Of a stretch of DNA of 64,000 nucleotides, positions 12,114-23,036 are shown in pieces. Under the pieces are notes generated by a model, which saw only the letters and a list, made by a program, of their open reading frames with translations, was not told the origin of the DNA and searched no databases. The position numbers were made by a program, and so were the translations under genes. Position 1 is the stretch's first letter; each line of letters opens with the position of its first letter. The stretch is from Amphiura filiformis (lineage: Eukaryota > Echinodermata > Ophiuroidea > Amphilepidida > Amphiuridae), in contig NW_027305499.1 of the NCBI RefSeq assembly GCF_039555335.1, positions 558,001 to 622,000 on the forward strand, read 5' to 3'.

Positions 12114-12468
12114 TTAAGGGGGTACTACACCCCTGTTGTAAATTTATGACTATTTTTGTATTTGTCTAAAAAAATAATAACACACTGTTAACAAAAGTTA
12201 TGTATATTATTGGGGCAATGAATCCAATTACTACACTGGAATTTCAGTGACTCAAGACAAGCGGTTCAGTATATATGCGAGGTACATCTAGCGGTACCTT
12301 ATTTCTTATCATAAATAACGAACCGCTTATCTTTGGTCACTGATATTCCAGTATAGTAATTGGATTCCTTGCCCCTATATTATAACTTTTGTTACCAGTG
12401 TGTTATTAGTTTTCGAGAAAAATTCAAAAATAGACACAAATCTATCGAGGGGTGTAGTACCCCCTTAA
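12114..12468. mobile_element. foldback MITE with TTAA flanks, copy 1
   Basis: Starts TTAAGGGGGTACTACACC and ends with the inverted complement. The two halves are inverted copies over most of the element, so it can form a near-complete hairpin. Both borders are TTAA (12114-12117 and 12465-12468). Copies 2 and 3 are at 38591 and 55370. At the matching position the E2 block has one TTAA and no insert (about 40477). TTAA duplication is typical of piggyBac and a few other groups; the superfamily call is inferred. Confidence 0.85.
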
Positions 12469-12904
12469 AACATGACAATGCATTAAGATTTCATGGGCAT
12501 TTGGGCATAATTATTGTGTCTCTCGTTCTCCATCCGCTCTCCGTTTATACCTGAAACATTCACCGTAAAACAAGACACCAAACTTGGCAATACATGGTAA
12601 TATATTGTTTAATATGCCAATGCATTAATATCGAATGTTATATTCATATTACATTACCGGGTGCACCAAGAAATCCATGGTATTATGCTGTAAACAGAGA
12701 TGTGGAACATTTCAACTCAATTAATATGGCAATGCTTACTAGCTTAAATGGTATAACGGATGTGAAAGCACTAAATGCGTCAAACGTAGGCTGTAGTTTA
12801 TTATTAGTTAATGATTTTTGACTAAATAAAACACATTTGAAACTAGTTTCCTTTACTATTAACAAGTTGTGGTTATTTTATAAGTGGTTCATATAAAACA
12901 GTTT

Positions 12905-12990
12905 TAGATTCCTCTTGTTAAAAAAACAAAAAAACAAACAAAAACAAAACAAACAAACAAACAAACAAAAAAAAGAACCAAAAACAAAAC
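12905..12990. repeat. A-rich / (CAAA)n low-complexity run
   Basis: Runs of 'aaac' and 'aaaac' within block E1. The minus-strand frame crossing it has a phenylalanine/cysteine-rich low-complexity translation and is not a gene. Confidence 0.85.
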
Positions 12991-13060
12991 CAAAATAAAA
13001 GACCGGAAAACAAATCGACAGGTTAGTGAAAGAAAGTCGTAAGTGATTTTGTGGATATTG

Positions 13061-13689
13061 AGTCGTTAAGGATTTTAAAAAGTAAACTTTATTTGAATAA
13101 TTGAAACTTTTATCAGCAATAAGTAAGTATACAAATTGGATTACAAACACTCTTCCTCTGCACAAGCAGATGCAACTTTCGTGCGCTAACCCCAGGAAAT
13201 GTTAAATGTTTGACCCACAAAACATACGACCGGTCAATGTACATATGCCTTTTCGCTTCCTCAATATGGTGATTTTTTACCACCTGGAAAAACATGAACT
13301 AGTTTAAGAAAACCATACCGTATAGGACGCTGACTGTAAAATGAATTCAACCTTTGATATCCACAGATCAGGTTCTCCATTTTGCCTCAGTCTGTAATAT
13401 ATTAAAGCCATTATATATAACTAAGGCATGTTTTTTTATTACACGCTCTATTAAGGTGATGGTACAACACCATTCTGGTTTCATCAGGATCGTCCATAGT
13501 TCAACTCACTAGAAAATGGTTCTTTTTCAGTTCCAAAAACTGATACTCACTCAGAAATATTTCATTTCAGGAATCTTGATCACTCTGGTGTTTCTAGATG
13601 TTACTAGAACTGGTAACACTGTCTGGTCTCGATGACGTACAAACTAGACAAGATGTATGACAAGCTCATAAGTAAACTGCAACCAGGAA
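13061..13689. other. non-coding sequence, nothing recognised
   Basis: No supported frame or repeat between the end of block E1 and the dispersed element at 13690. Confidence 0.35.
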
Positions 13690-14068
13690 GTTTGAGATAC
13701 ATATATCTCATTTTGATAGCGCTAGTCAAACACCTTTTAAACCAATCAATAATGATATTGTTGAAGAGGGTAATAAGCTTTTACTCGTGTCTATAAAATA
13801 AATATGATTTGAAATGACCGCCAATGATGACTGTTTGATATTTATTGCCAGCAATGTGGGAAAAGAGACACATGTAGAACCGGAAGAGGTATACCATTTT
13901 GTTGAAGGATCAAAGTTCAACAAACCATAATCCCGCTTCTGGGTATCGTTTGAAGTAAAAAAAAATATACACCATTTTAAAGCTTATGATATATATTTTC
14001 TAAACACGAAATAAAACAAAATTGACCGGGCGGACTTTACGGCTCATTCGTGGTGTACGGTCACATAT
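13690..14068 (+). mobile_element. 'GAGCCGTAAA' TIR element, copy 1 (left end lost)
   Basis: Shares its interior ('gaaatgaccgccaat.atgactg', 'gcttctgg.tatcgtttgaagt', 'acgaaataaaacaaaattga') with 42755-43340 (inverted) and 53676-54272 (same orientation). The right terminus here is 'ttacggctcattcg' followed by 'tgtacggtcacatat'. The left TIR present in the other copies is not recognisable. No transposase is encoded, so it is non-autonomous. Confidence 0.65.
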
Positions 14069-14139
14069 TACATATGCTTTCTATTAAATTATTAGAATTA
14101 TGCGGATCGAATACACGGGAAGATCTCGGTATTTAATTG

Positions 14140-14400
14140 AAGCAGTAAAGCAAATATCGCCGTCAAGAATGTCCTGTGAGATGAATAATCATTCTTCTAT
14201 CCAAATATTACAAGAGAAGGTATCACCGGCACGTCCTGTTGTAACCTTTATCATAATAACCATCCTCATAGCGAACCTTACACATCGTAAAAGAAACCCG
14301 ACATAGATTGCTTCAACCGACTAGAGAAATAACGCATAAGAGGTGGACTTGCGTAAATTAAGTTTGGAAAGGGTCTGGATTTTTTAATTACAAGGCAAGG
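14140..14400. repeat. diverged repeat, partner at 16560-16790
   Basis: Shares an ordered set of words with the later copy: 'tcctgtgaga', 'aacct..taa', 'agagaaataacg.ata' and 'aggtggacttgcgtaa' versus 'gaaggttgtgtaa'. Identity is low, so this is an old duplication. Confidence 0.4.
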
Positions 14401-14721
14401 TGAAGAACCCAAGGAAAGAAAACTGCTTTACTCGTTTGTTGACATTTTTGCGGAATCTTTATCAAAGAAACTGTAGACCTTAGTTTCATTCGAAAACAAT
14501 GTGTGTGTACTTAACTGTATTTATAGTCTTAGTTGTATCATATATTGTTAAACCCTTAAACTTATTTTTTTACATAATACAAGCGACAATGTTGAATTGA
14601 CAACATAATTACCTCTTTTATCGAATGGTACAGTTCATTATCATCTATTAATATAAGCAATTAATGCTAACAATTTGACTTCTTTGACAGAAGTTGTTGT
14701 ACCCAATACATTGAGATGACA

Positions 14722-14955
14722 CAAGTCAAAATGACCCAACACAGGCTCGCTGTTACATAAGCTACGTTGATGTTGTTTCCGATCTTAAGACGCTGACTTA
14801 AAATCCACGTGTATGGATTTGGTTAAAGTTGACCAATTCAAAGCCTTGGACGACGTGGCAGGATAAACGTGCACACAAAATGACCCAACAGATTCACAGT
14901 TTACCTAAGCTAAGTTGATGTTGGCTCTGATCTTAAGACGCTGAATGAAAATGTA
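14722..14955. repeat. tandem duplication, period 149 bp
   Basis: Unit 1 (14722-14806) and unit 2 (14871-14955) both read 'aaaatgacccaaca' then 'cta(c/a)gttgatgttg', 'gatcttaagacgctga' and 'aaaat'. A further diverged relative of the intervening 'ataaacgtgcacacaaaatga' is at 17413. Confidence 0.65.
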
Positions 14956-16559
14956 AATCTGTACCCGTCTTATAGTCTTATTGTCCTCAACTGGGCACGC
15001 CGGATTCTCGTTCCCAAATTGTATTCATGGAAAGTCACGGCAAGTAAACGCAAATGGTAAATATCTAGGCATATATATGGAAAAACAAGCAGAAACGACA
15101 AGGTGATAATTATGAGTGACTGCTTATACCTTATGGTAGGCCAGTAATGTGTTGCCGCCAAACTGGAGGTAAACAAATTTTGGCACACCATTTGTGGGCA
15201 CGATTTTAATGGAACACATTATGAGCTATTTCAATGTTAAAAGAAGCAACTCTTTCATGCTCGCTGCTATTTTGGAACATTTAAAGTTTGAGAGACATGT
15301 GCCTCGAATCGGTGTTGCTGGGGAATGTGTTGCTGGGGAATTGGAGCAATATGGGCAAGGCGTTCGGTAGTTTACCCAGTCCTGGGTACATACTTATTGC
15401 ACAGCAAAATTAAACCTTGTTAGACACTATACTATAACATTTGCCCCTCAGTACTTTGACGTTCCTCTATCATAATCAATCTTTAATGAGTTCTAAAAAT
15501 GCGCTTGCATGGGCATATAAAGAGCATCAAAAAATGCTATAGGCATTTTACAGATACTTGTCATTTCTAGTGCAATTTTGTTCATGTCTTGGTCAGCGTT
15601 AATTTAATGCAAAAACGTTAATGTCCTTTTTTTCTTTATAATTAAAGGTCATGAGTCCTTAATGCCAACAATGTTCTACATTAGATGCTCAATAAAGCTT
15701 ATTAAATCGTACTAGGGTTCCCAGACGTGAACTTCCTATCACGCTAAAAGGGCACAACTCACATTGGACGGAAGTGTACGTTAGATGAATCCTGAATTTT
15801 AAATCGGCAGCCCATAACCCAATAACCCAATAACCCAAACCCCCTAAAATTGATGTAGATATTATACAAGTCAATGGTAGCTGATGAGAACAATCTGTAT
15901 CCATTATCTCGAACATAACCAATACGTCAGGGTATGGGGAGTAAGTGACAAACAATGTGCATTATTTCACACTCATTGATAAATCACTGCAGTTGTTAAT
16001 AAGGAAACAGTTAAAATATGTGTGTGTGTTTAATTTACACACAACCTGTATACATACAAGAACAAAACAGAAAACACTATACGAAAAACAAATGTTTAAA
16101 CGTGAGCAAGTTGCAAAATATCTATCCTGTTTTTCAAGCACTAATAATGTTTGATATTTTGAATCTAATTATTTGGTTAGTTTATTTACCAGCACCGGAT
16201 GCAACTCCATTTCCCCTAAAGGGACAAATGCCAGACTATTTTGTCGTCTACTAGGACTAATTAGAAAAGTAAATTTAATGAAACTGATAGATTCTGATAT
16301 TGTCTTCAGTATACTTAATTCAATAATTAGAAGACTGGGTTACAACAATATTGAATTACCGATAAATGGGACACGGAACTACTGATCAGATAATTGATTA
16401 CACTATAATGTTTGCCATACTCATTGTGGTGAGCATTGGTGAGTGTAGGGGAATGTGACTCTTTTTTGGCTGCTGCATAGTGTATATTTACGTTTAGTGG
16501 TGTGGGGCGTTCGTGCTTGTTTCGTAAATCTAGCCTCGTACAATCTCTTAATTCCCCTC
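14956..16559. other. non-coding sequence; short (AACCCAAT)n run
   Basis: A short 'cccaataacccaataaccc' repeat lies at about 15815-15842. Otherwise nothing recognised; overlapping short frames near 15945-16385 look like chance. Confidence 0.4.
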
Positions 16560-16790
16560 GAAGCTAAAAGCAAATATCGCAGGAAACCGCTCCTGTGAGA
16601 GGAAGTATTTTGCTCCAAACTGTTACAAAGAAGGTCCGTTTTAACCTAATAACCTTTTGACCATTATAGTTCACCATAGCGGACTTAACACATCCTGAAT
16701 GCGACCCGGCAATACCCGTCTTCAACCGTGCAGAGAAATAACGAATAACAGGAAGGTTGTGTAAGTTTTAGGAGAATTAAAGCCGGGTGG
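16560..16790. repeat. diverged repeat, partner of 14140-14400
   Basis: See the 14140 entry. It ends near 'ttaaagccgggtggcaagc'. Confidence 0.4.
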
Positions 16791-16858
16791 CAAGCCTTTG
16801 GAATATATAGCACCATCATGAATTGCAATCTCCCAAAATGCCTTAAAAGAGAAGAATC

Positions 16859-17173
16859 ATGGACACTAACGTCAAAAATGACAGGAAAACTGACAGCAGC
16901 CCAGCACGACATGGGAAGGGAAGAAGCACATTAAACCACCACCTACAAGGACAGAAAAAAACAAAACAAAACAAAAAAAACCAAAACGGACCAGGGAGCA
17001 GACCCAAGTTCAAGACATCTTGGAAACAATTAAAAGCAGAAACTGGACCTGTATATAAGCCGCAGATAAGACAATTGTTGGAGCTCAACACTCACACATT
17101 GGACACCTTATGGGAGGAAGCGAAACAGAGGACGCCAACGGAAGCGAGGTGCAACATTATTGGGGAGAGGTGA
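16859..17173 (+). CDS. unrecognised 104-codon frame, doubtful
   Basis: An open frame of 104 codons in a locally less AT-rich stretch. The translation is very basic and polar (many K, Q, N, R), crosses an A-rich run at about 16955-16983, and ends with a segment (WKQLKAETGPVYKPQIRQLL and onward) of fairly even composition. I recognise no domain, signal peptide or membrane segment. No splice context or neighbouring frame supports it. It could be a decayed retroelement piece or chance; listed only because the C-terminal 60 residues look less random than other frames nearby. Confidence 0.12.
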   Translation: MDTNVKNDRKTDSSPARHGKGRSTLNHHLQGQKKTKQNKKNQNGPGSRPKFKTSWKQLKAETGPVYKPQIRQLLELNTHTLDTLWEEAKQRTPTEARCNIIGER

Positions 17174-18316
17174 ACTGATACCAACAAGCACAAAACAGAA
17201 GCGCAATGCTGATCGAGGCCTGCAGTGGATTGATAATGACTGAAAAAGTAACTATGGAACAGAAATTGTAGTACACAGTACACTAAAAGCGCAATCTATG
17301 AATGTAAACACAAATAGGGATTCAAAAACTGTGTCCTGATGAATGAGCATATTATTTTGAGATCTTAGTTTATGTTTAAGTTTATCAATTCTAAACTTTG
17401 GACTACGTGACAGAATAAACGTGCACACAAAATGAGCCAAAATATCATCCCCAATGGCAACGTTCGATGACCTTCATTTTAATCATTTATTTTGACCTCA
17501 AGTGAAAGAATATAAGCGTTACCAACACATTCAGAAGCCAATGTCGTTTTATAATACATTGGGATTAAAGAAATGGGCCGTGACAGAATTTTACATAATA
17601 TTATATATTAGCAAACTTGTTGTAGTGTTGTTTTAAATAGGTTACACATTTTTATATTCGTATGAATTTGACAAACATGAGCTGACATTATTATAGATTT
17701 TAACGAATTATACAATTGATGTAAGAAGTATATCTGATTTGCATTTTGGTAATCATTGACATTCATGATGCAATTTTGTATTGTGCTGATCTGAACTCAT
17801 AAAGATAGAATTATGGAATTATACAATTCCATCACATAACGTACAATACATAAGATTTATTCAATAACCGGAAGCATTCTGTTATCACCAGTTTGATATT
17901 TTCATACCGACTAAGCATTTAATCTCGAAAATAAAATTTTGATTTACAATATATTCTTGTACGTGTTATTAGTAAATCATAATTGAAGAACTGCATTATT
18001 GATGTGTTCCTTACGTGTCTGGTTTTTGACGATTATGCGCTAGTTTTAAACACAAAATTTACGTTATCCATGAATGAGCAATGTTAGTTGAAAAGGGGAT
18101 TTACAATAATGAAACACGCATAAACAAGTCCAATCTCCCTTTATAACAATAGAGGCCAAAAGGCTCAAAGCGACTGAGACAATGCCTGTTAAATACCCCT
18201 TTGTTGGCAGAGCATAGCCAGCTTTTTGGAGGGTTGGGACAAATTTATTTTTTAATCGGGGACATCACATTTTGACCCGGTATTCTAACAGTTAAATAAT
18301 ATGTTGAACAAATTTA
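17174..18316. other. non-coding sequence with scrambled CACTA-MITE-like words
   Basis: Fragments resembling the CACTA-like MITE occur in permuted order: 'gtcctgatgaatgagcat' near 17332 matches its right part and 'ccccaatggcaacgttc' near 17445 its left part. The remainder is AT-rich and featureless. Confidence 0.35.
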
Positions 18317-18852
18317 GGGTGGAGTGAAAAAACAAAAAAATTAGATATGATTTTTGTGTAGTGATAAAAACTTGCTTAGACATGAAATAAGTAACATGGC
18401 AAAAAATTGGACAATTTGAAGTATGTCCTCAGGTGGAACAATTCACCTGAAAAATGGGGTTTATCTGACCGAAATTACCCAAATTTATGCATCGCGGCAC
18501 GAAGGTGCATGTTGAGATGTTAATATTATCATAAGTACACCCCCTAGAACTACGAAAATTGGTATATATGGCTACCTGACACTGCAGATTCCAAAGCTGT
18601 AATCACAGACAGTGTAGCTTGTACAAATTTTAAATGATTAAGTGACCGAAAATGGATGAAAACCCTGTCTGGACCATTATTGGGGTGGTTCGTGGCACGA
18701 AAACGCATGTTGAGATGTTAATATTTTAATAAGTACATCCCCTAGAACTATGAAATTTGGAATGGCTACCTGACACTGCTAAATTCAAAGCTGTAATCAT
18801 AGATAGTACGTGTAGCTTGTACCAATTTTGAATGATAAGTGTCCGAAAATGG
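18317..18852 (+). repeat. left TIR with internal direct repeat
   Basis: Holds two direct units of about 190-210 bp (about 18488-18670 and 18695-18852). Each runs from 'ggcacgaa...gcatgttgag' through 'agtaca.cccctagaact' and 'gctacctgacactgc' to 'ccgaaaatgg'. The right arm mirrors this two-unit layout. Confidence 0.8.
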
Positions 18853-20451
18853 TTGTGATGGTACAGCCGTCAATACGGGAACACGAGGTGGCATAATTAG
18901 ATTACTCGAAGTGACCCTACATAGACCACTACAGTGTTTCGTATGCCAGCTCCATGCCAACGAGTTACCGTTGAGACATCTGTGCCAACACCTCGATGGG
19001 CCTACCACCGCTCCACGAGTCACTTCCGAATTGTGAGAAGCTACCATGTGGATTTTGCACCGCTAAATTGTGTTCTACCGCCAGGTATCAATCCTGACGA
19101 TTTAAGTACTGACCAAAAGTACTTGTTTGACATGTGTAGTACTGCTGTTAGTACCGGTGTCTGTCCAGTTGATCTTTCACTTCGCAATCCTGGGCTTATA
19201 AATCATTCCAGATGGTTCATCATCATCATCATCATCAGTCGGCTGCGGAGCAGGCGACTACAAGCTTTCTCCAACTATTGCGATCTTGGGCAAGCGAAAC
19301 AATTTTGTTTGGGTGCTGGACATACTGTAAGTACAGTGTGCGCGGCCGACCCGGTTTCCTCTTCCTATGTGGTTGAATATAAAGGACATATTCTTTCAGA
19401 GGCTCGTCCGTTTCAAGACGCCGCATATGGCCGCGAAATTTGAGTTGATGAATCTTGACTCTGGCAACCAGTGGAGTGGTGTTGGTCAGATTCATTTGGA
19501 ATCCGATCCACACGCTTGATGTTTAACATGACTCTGTAGCAAGATGTTGCAAAGGCAGCGATCTTGTTTTCCATGTCCTTGGTGATTACCCATGACTCAC
19601 ACCCATACAGAAAGACAGTAACACAAGTTGTCTCAAACAGCTTGATTTTTTATTCGATTGGCAGGGATGGGCTTCTCAAAAGACGTTCCAGTCTCCATAA
19701 AGCTGCCCAGACTAGTGCTTTTCTTCTTTTTAGGTCTTCAGCACTATAGAGTCCATCTTGGAACCCAAATCCAGATGGTTAACAATGGCTAATCGTATAT
19801 TACGTTTGTATGTTGCAACAATAAACCCATCGGATGAACTCAAGGCGCTCGTTTCCTTCATCGTAACGGTCTATGCCCCCATGTGGTTTGAAATTAAGAA
19901 TGCTCCGTCGTGTAAGGACGGTGCTCGACATGTCTACAGTGCAATCCAGAACTCACAGACGAGCTGAAGAAAGTTGTCGATCCTGTAATTCAACGCAACG
20001 CTTTCTAATTTAGCCATCCATAAAACTTACTGTTAACAATGCTCACCACTGATGAAAGACCAGCTATACGCGAGTTAGCCATGCGACGTATCATTTAAAC
20101 AAGAAAACAGCCAAATACCAATACAGTGAGATCATTCAGTGTGCCAGTGCTCAACTTTGAAGGTACCACATATATAGAGATGATCGATTGGCAGGACGCC
20201 AATCACAGAACCCCCCAGTAACATTAGATATTGACGACGACTCGCTGTTAACCATGATCCGGGAAGACGAGACTCCGAGAGTGGAATTCACTCGTTATCC
20301 ATGCCACAACCAGGCGGTTGAAAGACATATCAAACTAGTTACAGAAGAAGCTGCATCTGTAATCCCGAAAGTCGGGACGGATACATTCGTGCTCGCTTGC
20401 AATCAAGATCAAAAATGCAGAAATTTGACACTAAATCCCAACAGCGTCAGT
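18848..20451 (+). pseudogene. decayed gene of an unassigned transposon-borne protein family
   Basis: Pieces in order: a frame from 18848 reading CDGTAVNTG, then a 'RPLQCFVCQLHANELPLRHL' segment near 18925-18985; a second frame about 19015-19211 with 'PPGINPDDLSTDQKYLFDMC' and 'VDLSLRNPGLINHSRW'; after the LINE, 'LTMANRILRLYVATINPSDE' to 'CKDGARHVY' (19779-19940); 'ELKKVVDPVIQRNAF' and 'DERPAIRELAMRRI' with stops (about 19960-20095); 'VPVLNFEGTTYIEMIDWQD' and 'PCHNQAVERHIKLVTEEAAS' (20140-20365); and, after a frameshift near 20370, 'RDGYIRARLQSRSKMQKFDT' to a stop at 20451. I recall this word set from predicted proteins repeated in many invertebrate genomes, but cannot name the superfamily. 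Lying between long TIRs, it is most simply a transposase, with the D of CDGT and the E of AVERHIKLVTEE as candidate acidic residues. That role is inference. At least two frameshifts, several stops and the LINE make it dead. Confidence 0.7.
19218..19769 (-). pseudogene. RTE-like LINE, 5'-truncated, inserted in the transposon gene
   Basis: On the minus strand the frames spell the C-terminal part of a non-LTR reverse transcriptase: 'IKLFETTCVTVFLYGCESW' (thumb region, about 19590-19650), 'ATSCYRVMLNIKRVDRIPNE', then 'RVKIHQLKFRGHMRRLETDE', 'RKRKPGRPRTLYLQYVQ' and 'SLAQDRNSWRKLVVACSAAD' up to a stop at 19235-19237. The stop is followed at once by an (ATG)n tail, giving almost no 3' UTR, which is typical of the RTE clade. 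It is flanked by an exact 11-bp duplication, TCCAGATGGTT, at 19207-19217 and 19770-19780. Only about 550 bp of the element inserted. At least one frameshift (about 19500) separates the pieces. Confidence 0.85.
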
Positions 20452-20606
20452 AGATATGAACATGAAATGGTTATTTTAGTTATACATGTTACTATACTAC
20501 AGACTAGTTGATGTTGTAAACATAAAATAATTATGTTTTACTATTTTCTAATGTCAAAAAGAATATTCTACTATTTGCAGTACTTGACCCACATCCTCAT
20601 CCCAAT

Positions 20607-21170
20607 AATATATGGTCCAGGCAGTGTTTCTGTGTTTTCATCCATTTTCGGACACTACTCATTTACAATTGGTATATGCTTCACTGTTTGTGATTACATT
20701 TGTGGAATTATCAATGTGAGGTAGCCATATATACCAAATTGCATAGGTCTATGGGGCGTACTTATGAATATAATAGCATTTCAACATGCGCTTTCGAACC
20801 ACCCCAATAATGGTCCAGGCAGGGTTTTCATCCATTTTCGGACACTTGTCATTTAAAATTGGTACAATCTACACTGTCTAAGACTACAGCTTTGGAATTA
20901 GCAGAGTCAGGTAGCCACATATACCAAATTTCATAGTTCTAGGGGGTGTACTTATGAAAATATTAACATCTCAACATGCACCTTCGTGCTACGATGCTTT
21001 AATTTGGGTAATTTCGGTCAGATAATCCCCATTTTTCAGGTGAATTGTTCCACCTGAGGACATACTTCAAATTGTCCAATTTTTTGCCAGGTTACTTATT
21101 TCATGTCTAAGCAAGTTTTTATCACTACACAAAAATCATATCTAAGTTTTTTGTTCTTTCACTCCGCCCC
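20607..21170 (-). repeat. right TIR, inverted partner of 18317-18852
   Basis: Reads on the minus strand as the left arm, again with two internal units whose boundaries carry 'ccattttcggacact'. Overall similarity to the left arm is high, clearly above chance along the whole length. Confidence 0.8.
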
Positions 21171-21329
21171 ATTGAACATGTGTAGAACAGTTGATGCAGA
21201 GTCTAAAAGTGGCAAGGCGGAGCTATAAAGTTTATAAGATTTATAAAACAGTCCGGTTTGTGAACTATATAGAAACTTAAACTCTTGTATAACAGAACAG
21301 TTTAGAAAGAAGACACTTAAAATTAACCC
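21171..21329. other. spacer
   Basis: Short stretch between the transposon and duplicated block F1. Nothing recognised. Confidence 0.4.
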
Positions 21330-22320
21330 TTAAAATTGTACACGGGTCTCCATACATACTTATACTCGTATCTTTGAAAACAAGAATAGAGCTTCAAAAC
21401 TAAACTGTAATGTAAGTGATGTAGTTAAAGGCATTTTGAGAAGCGTTCTTGGCCTGACATCTCTCCGCAGGTGCTCAATTAACTTTACTGCTAGATTCAT
21501 TGTGGTAATGTATGCGCTCATGAGCTAGTAACGTGACACTACAATGAGTGTGGAAATTATGTCACCACTCTTATAGGTTACGATCGCATATATCCTGGTC
21601 TTTAATCTTTATTGTGATTGAAGTACGATGGAAATATAACGTTTATCACGATTTTACCATTGATTGAAGTAATGTAAGTTATAAGCAGCATAGGTTAGAC
21701 ACCATCATACCGGTTCCGAGATTTTTGATACATAGGTTGTCCTTGAGCGACAGCTTTCTTTCATGGTTTTCTATCCTAAGGTCTGTAGCTTCCAGGTCAG
21801 TATGTCGACATATGAGCGTATGACAAGGCAGGTCTTCCAGGATTCATTTTGCCTGTTTGGTGTCCAGTGAAATAGTCTGGATACCAGCTCTTCACTTCGT
21901 GAACAGAACAGACTCTCCAATTGTAGAAAGTTATACGATGTTGAGCTACGGATTTCTGTGAGCGTACTCTCTGCCCTCCCATATTTTAATATGTTTTGCT
22001 GATTCACTTCGTCAGGCCTCAATGTACTTGAAGTTCTGCACCTCGACAAGCTCTCCCCCGCCATTGTTTTCTTTGCTGGTAGGTGTACTGCATGATCTTA
22101 ATAGTTTTGGTTCTATTGGTGTGTAATCCAAACGTTTCCACGGAGACTCGACTCAAGCAAGTTTTGAGCTCATTGAATTTCACAAGAGAGGATACAGGGG
22201 CTTATATTTCAAGACCAAATGGTAAATTTTCAAAATTTTAAAGTCTTCATTCATGCTTTATCTAGGCTCGACTTGATCCCAGTATTCTGCCCATTAATAG
22301 AGTTGTTTGTTATGCACATG
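21330..22320. repeat. diverged duplicated block F1
   Basis: Collinear with 43480-44240 in the same orientation. Anchors: 'gtacac.ggtctcca.acatactta', 'cgttcttggcctgacat' versus 'cggtcttggcctcatat', 'tcatgagcta.taacgtgaca', 'taagttataagcag' and 'tggatacca.ctcttca'. It contains a LINE-like minus-strand relic. Confidence 0.65.
21700..22064 (-). pseudogene. possible LINE C-terminal relic
   Basis: On the minus strand the frames give 'VHEVKSWYPDYFTGHQTGKM' then 'NPGRPALSYAHMSTY' and, one frame over, 'DLEATDLRIENHERKL'. A 'GRPALSY..h....dtdLEatDLR' string of this kind is common at the C-terminus of invertebrate non-LTR reverse transcriptases. The block F2 copy (43870-44100) keeps 'GMKSWYPSYFTK' in the same place, so the relic predates the duplication. 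No catalytic motif remains. Identification is tentative. Confidence 0.35.
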
Positions 22321-23036
22321 CAGTAGAGTTATTTCACGTGACTCTAGTAAGCAACCAATTTCAATATTTGGACGAGCTTGTTGTAAACACCTTCATATAT
22401 TGCATTGTGTATGCCTTCATTCTTATTGACCCATCCAAGTATCCAAGATCTCTATCTCGATATCTGCTAGGATTTTCGTCAAGAGAATTGGTGCCAGACG
22501 CTCATAGCACTACTACAACAAAAGGATACGTGGATGAAACGGATCTGACATCGCTTTAGACATCACAACGTAATAACATACAGGATTAATGTAGTGGAAA
22601 ATAAAGGTATACATGCAGTTACAACACGGTTATAGAACTAAGCATTTCCTCTCGACGGGATTATCTGGTGTAAATATCAAAGACGTAGTTCACAAGGTAA
22701 ACAATTTAACGTTCGCACCTACATCGGGTAGGAATCGGGTGAGAGGTTTGTAAGTTATAAGAAGGTAACGGTGTGGGTGGCAGAAAGTCATTTACAATCA
22801 CCATACATATCTCGGGTACCTGTTACAAATAAAAGCAATAAGAATTTAAAGAATCTTACCCTTAACTCAGTTGTATCGGTATTGACTTTAAACAAGATGA
22901 AGCCAGGTGAAACATTTTTACGATTGTTACAAAATGCTTGCACAATTTGCTGTAGGTTGGGTTACATTCACATTCAGAGTCATGGTTGTTTGATGTATAT
23001 AGAATTGGCTTCATTATTAAGAAAATGCAAACTATA
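22321..23036. other. non-coding sequence, nothing recognised
   Basis: A stretch near 22668-22720 ('tctggtgtaaatatcaaaga', 'gttcacaag.taaacaa') resembles 48035-48085, a short dispersed repeat. Frames at 22338-22559 and 22771-23037 have no recognisable content. Confidence 0.35.

Larger units (their letters stand above)
9960..13060. repeat. diverged duplicated block E1
   Basis: Collinear, interrupted similarity to 36530-41045 (E2) and in part to 60680-62760 (E3). Anchors shared with E2 include 'tgacttcttggaacatta' (10230 and 37010), 'gtttttatacttttatgacgg' variants (10367 and 37130), 'cctgttgcagagtacc' (11193 and 38369), 'caataaacccaatggtt' (11572 and 38541) and 'gcaatgcattaagatt' (12477 and 40490). 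No conserved reading frame is apparent across the copies. The block may be intronic or intergenic sequence of a duplicated locus. Confidence 0.7.
18317..21170. mobile_element. 2.85-kb TIR DNA transposon with a decayed gene
   Basis: The outer arms are inverted copies of more than 500 bp: 18317-18852 and 20607-21170. They share, inverted, 'ggagtgaaa.aacaaaaaa', 'gtgtagtgataaaaactt', 'gtcctcaggtggaacaat' and 'ccgaaattacccaaatt'. The heptamer TTGAACA lies just outside both ends (18304-18310 and 21172-21178), a possible target duplication, though the exact ends are uncertain by a few bases. The interior carries one decayed gene on the plus strand, itself split by a LINE. The left arm abuts the middle of the gene, so the 5' half has been deleted. 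This is a dead derivative of a larger autonomous element. Confidence 0.8.

Noticed and set aside
12878-13165. Phenylalanine/cysteine-rich minus-strand frame as a membrane protein
   Set aside because: The composition comes from the A-rich run read on the minus strand, not from a conserved membrane protein.
15811-15842. Telomere-like repeat (AACCC-containing run)
   Set aside because: The unit is AACCCAAT-like with only three or four copies and does not match the TTAGGG repeat of most animals. Treated as a short simple repeat.
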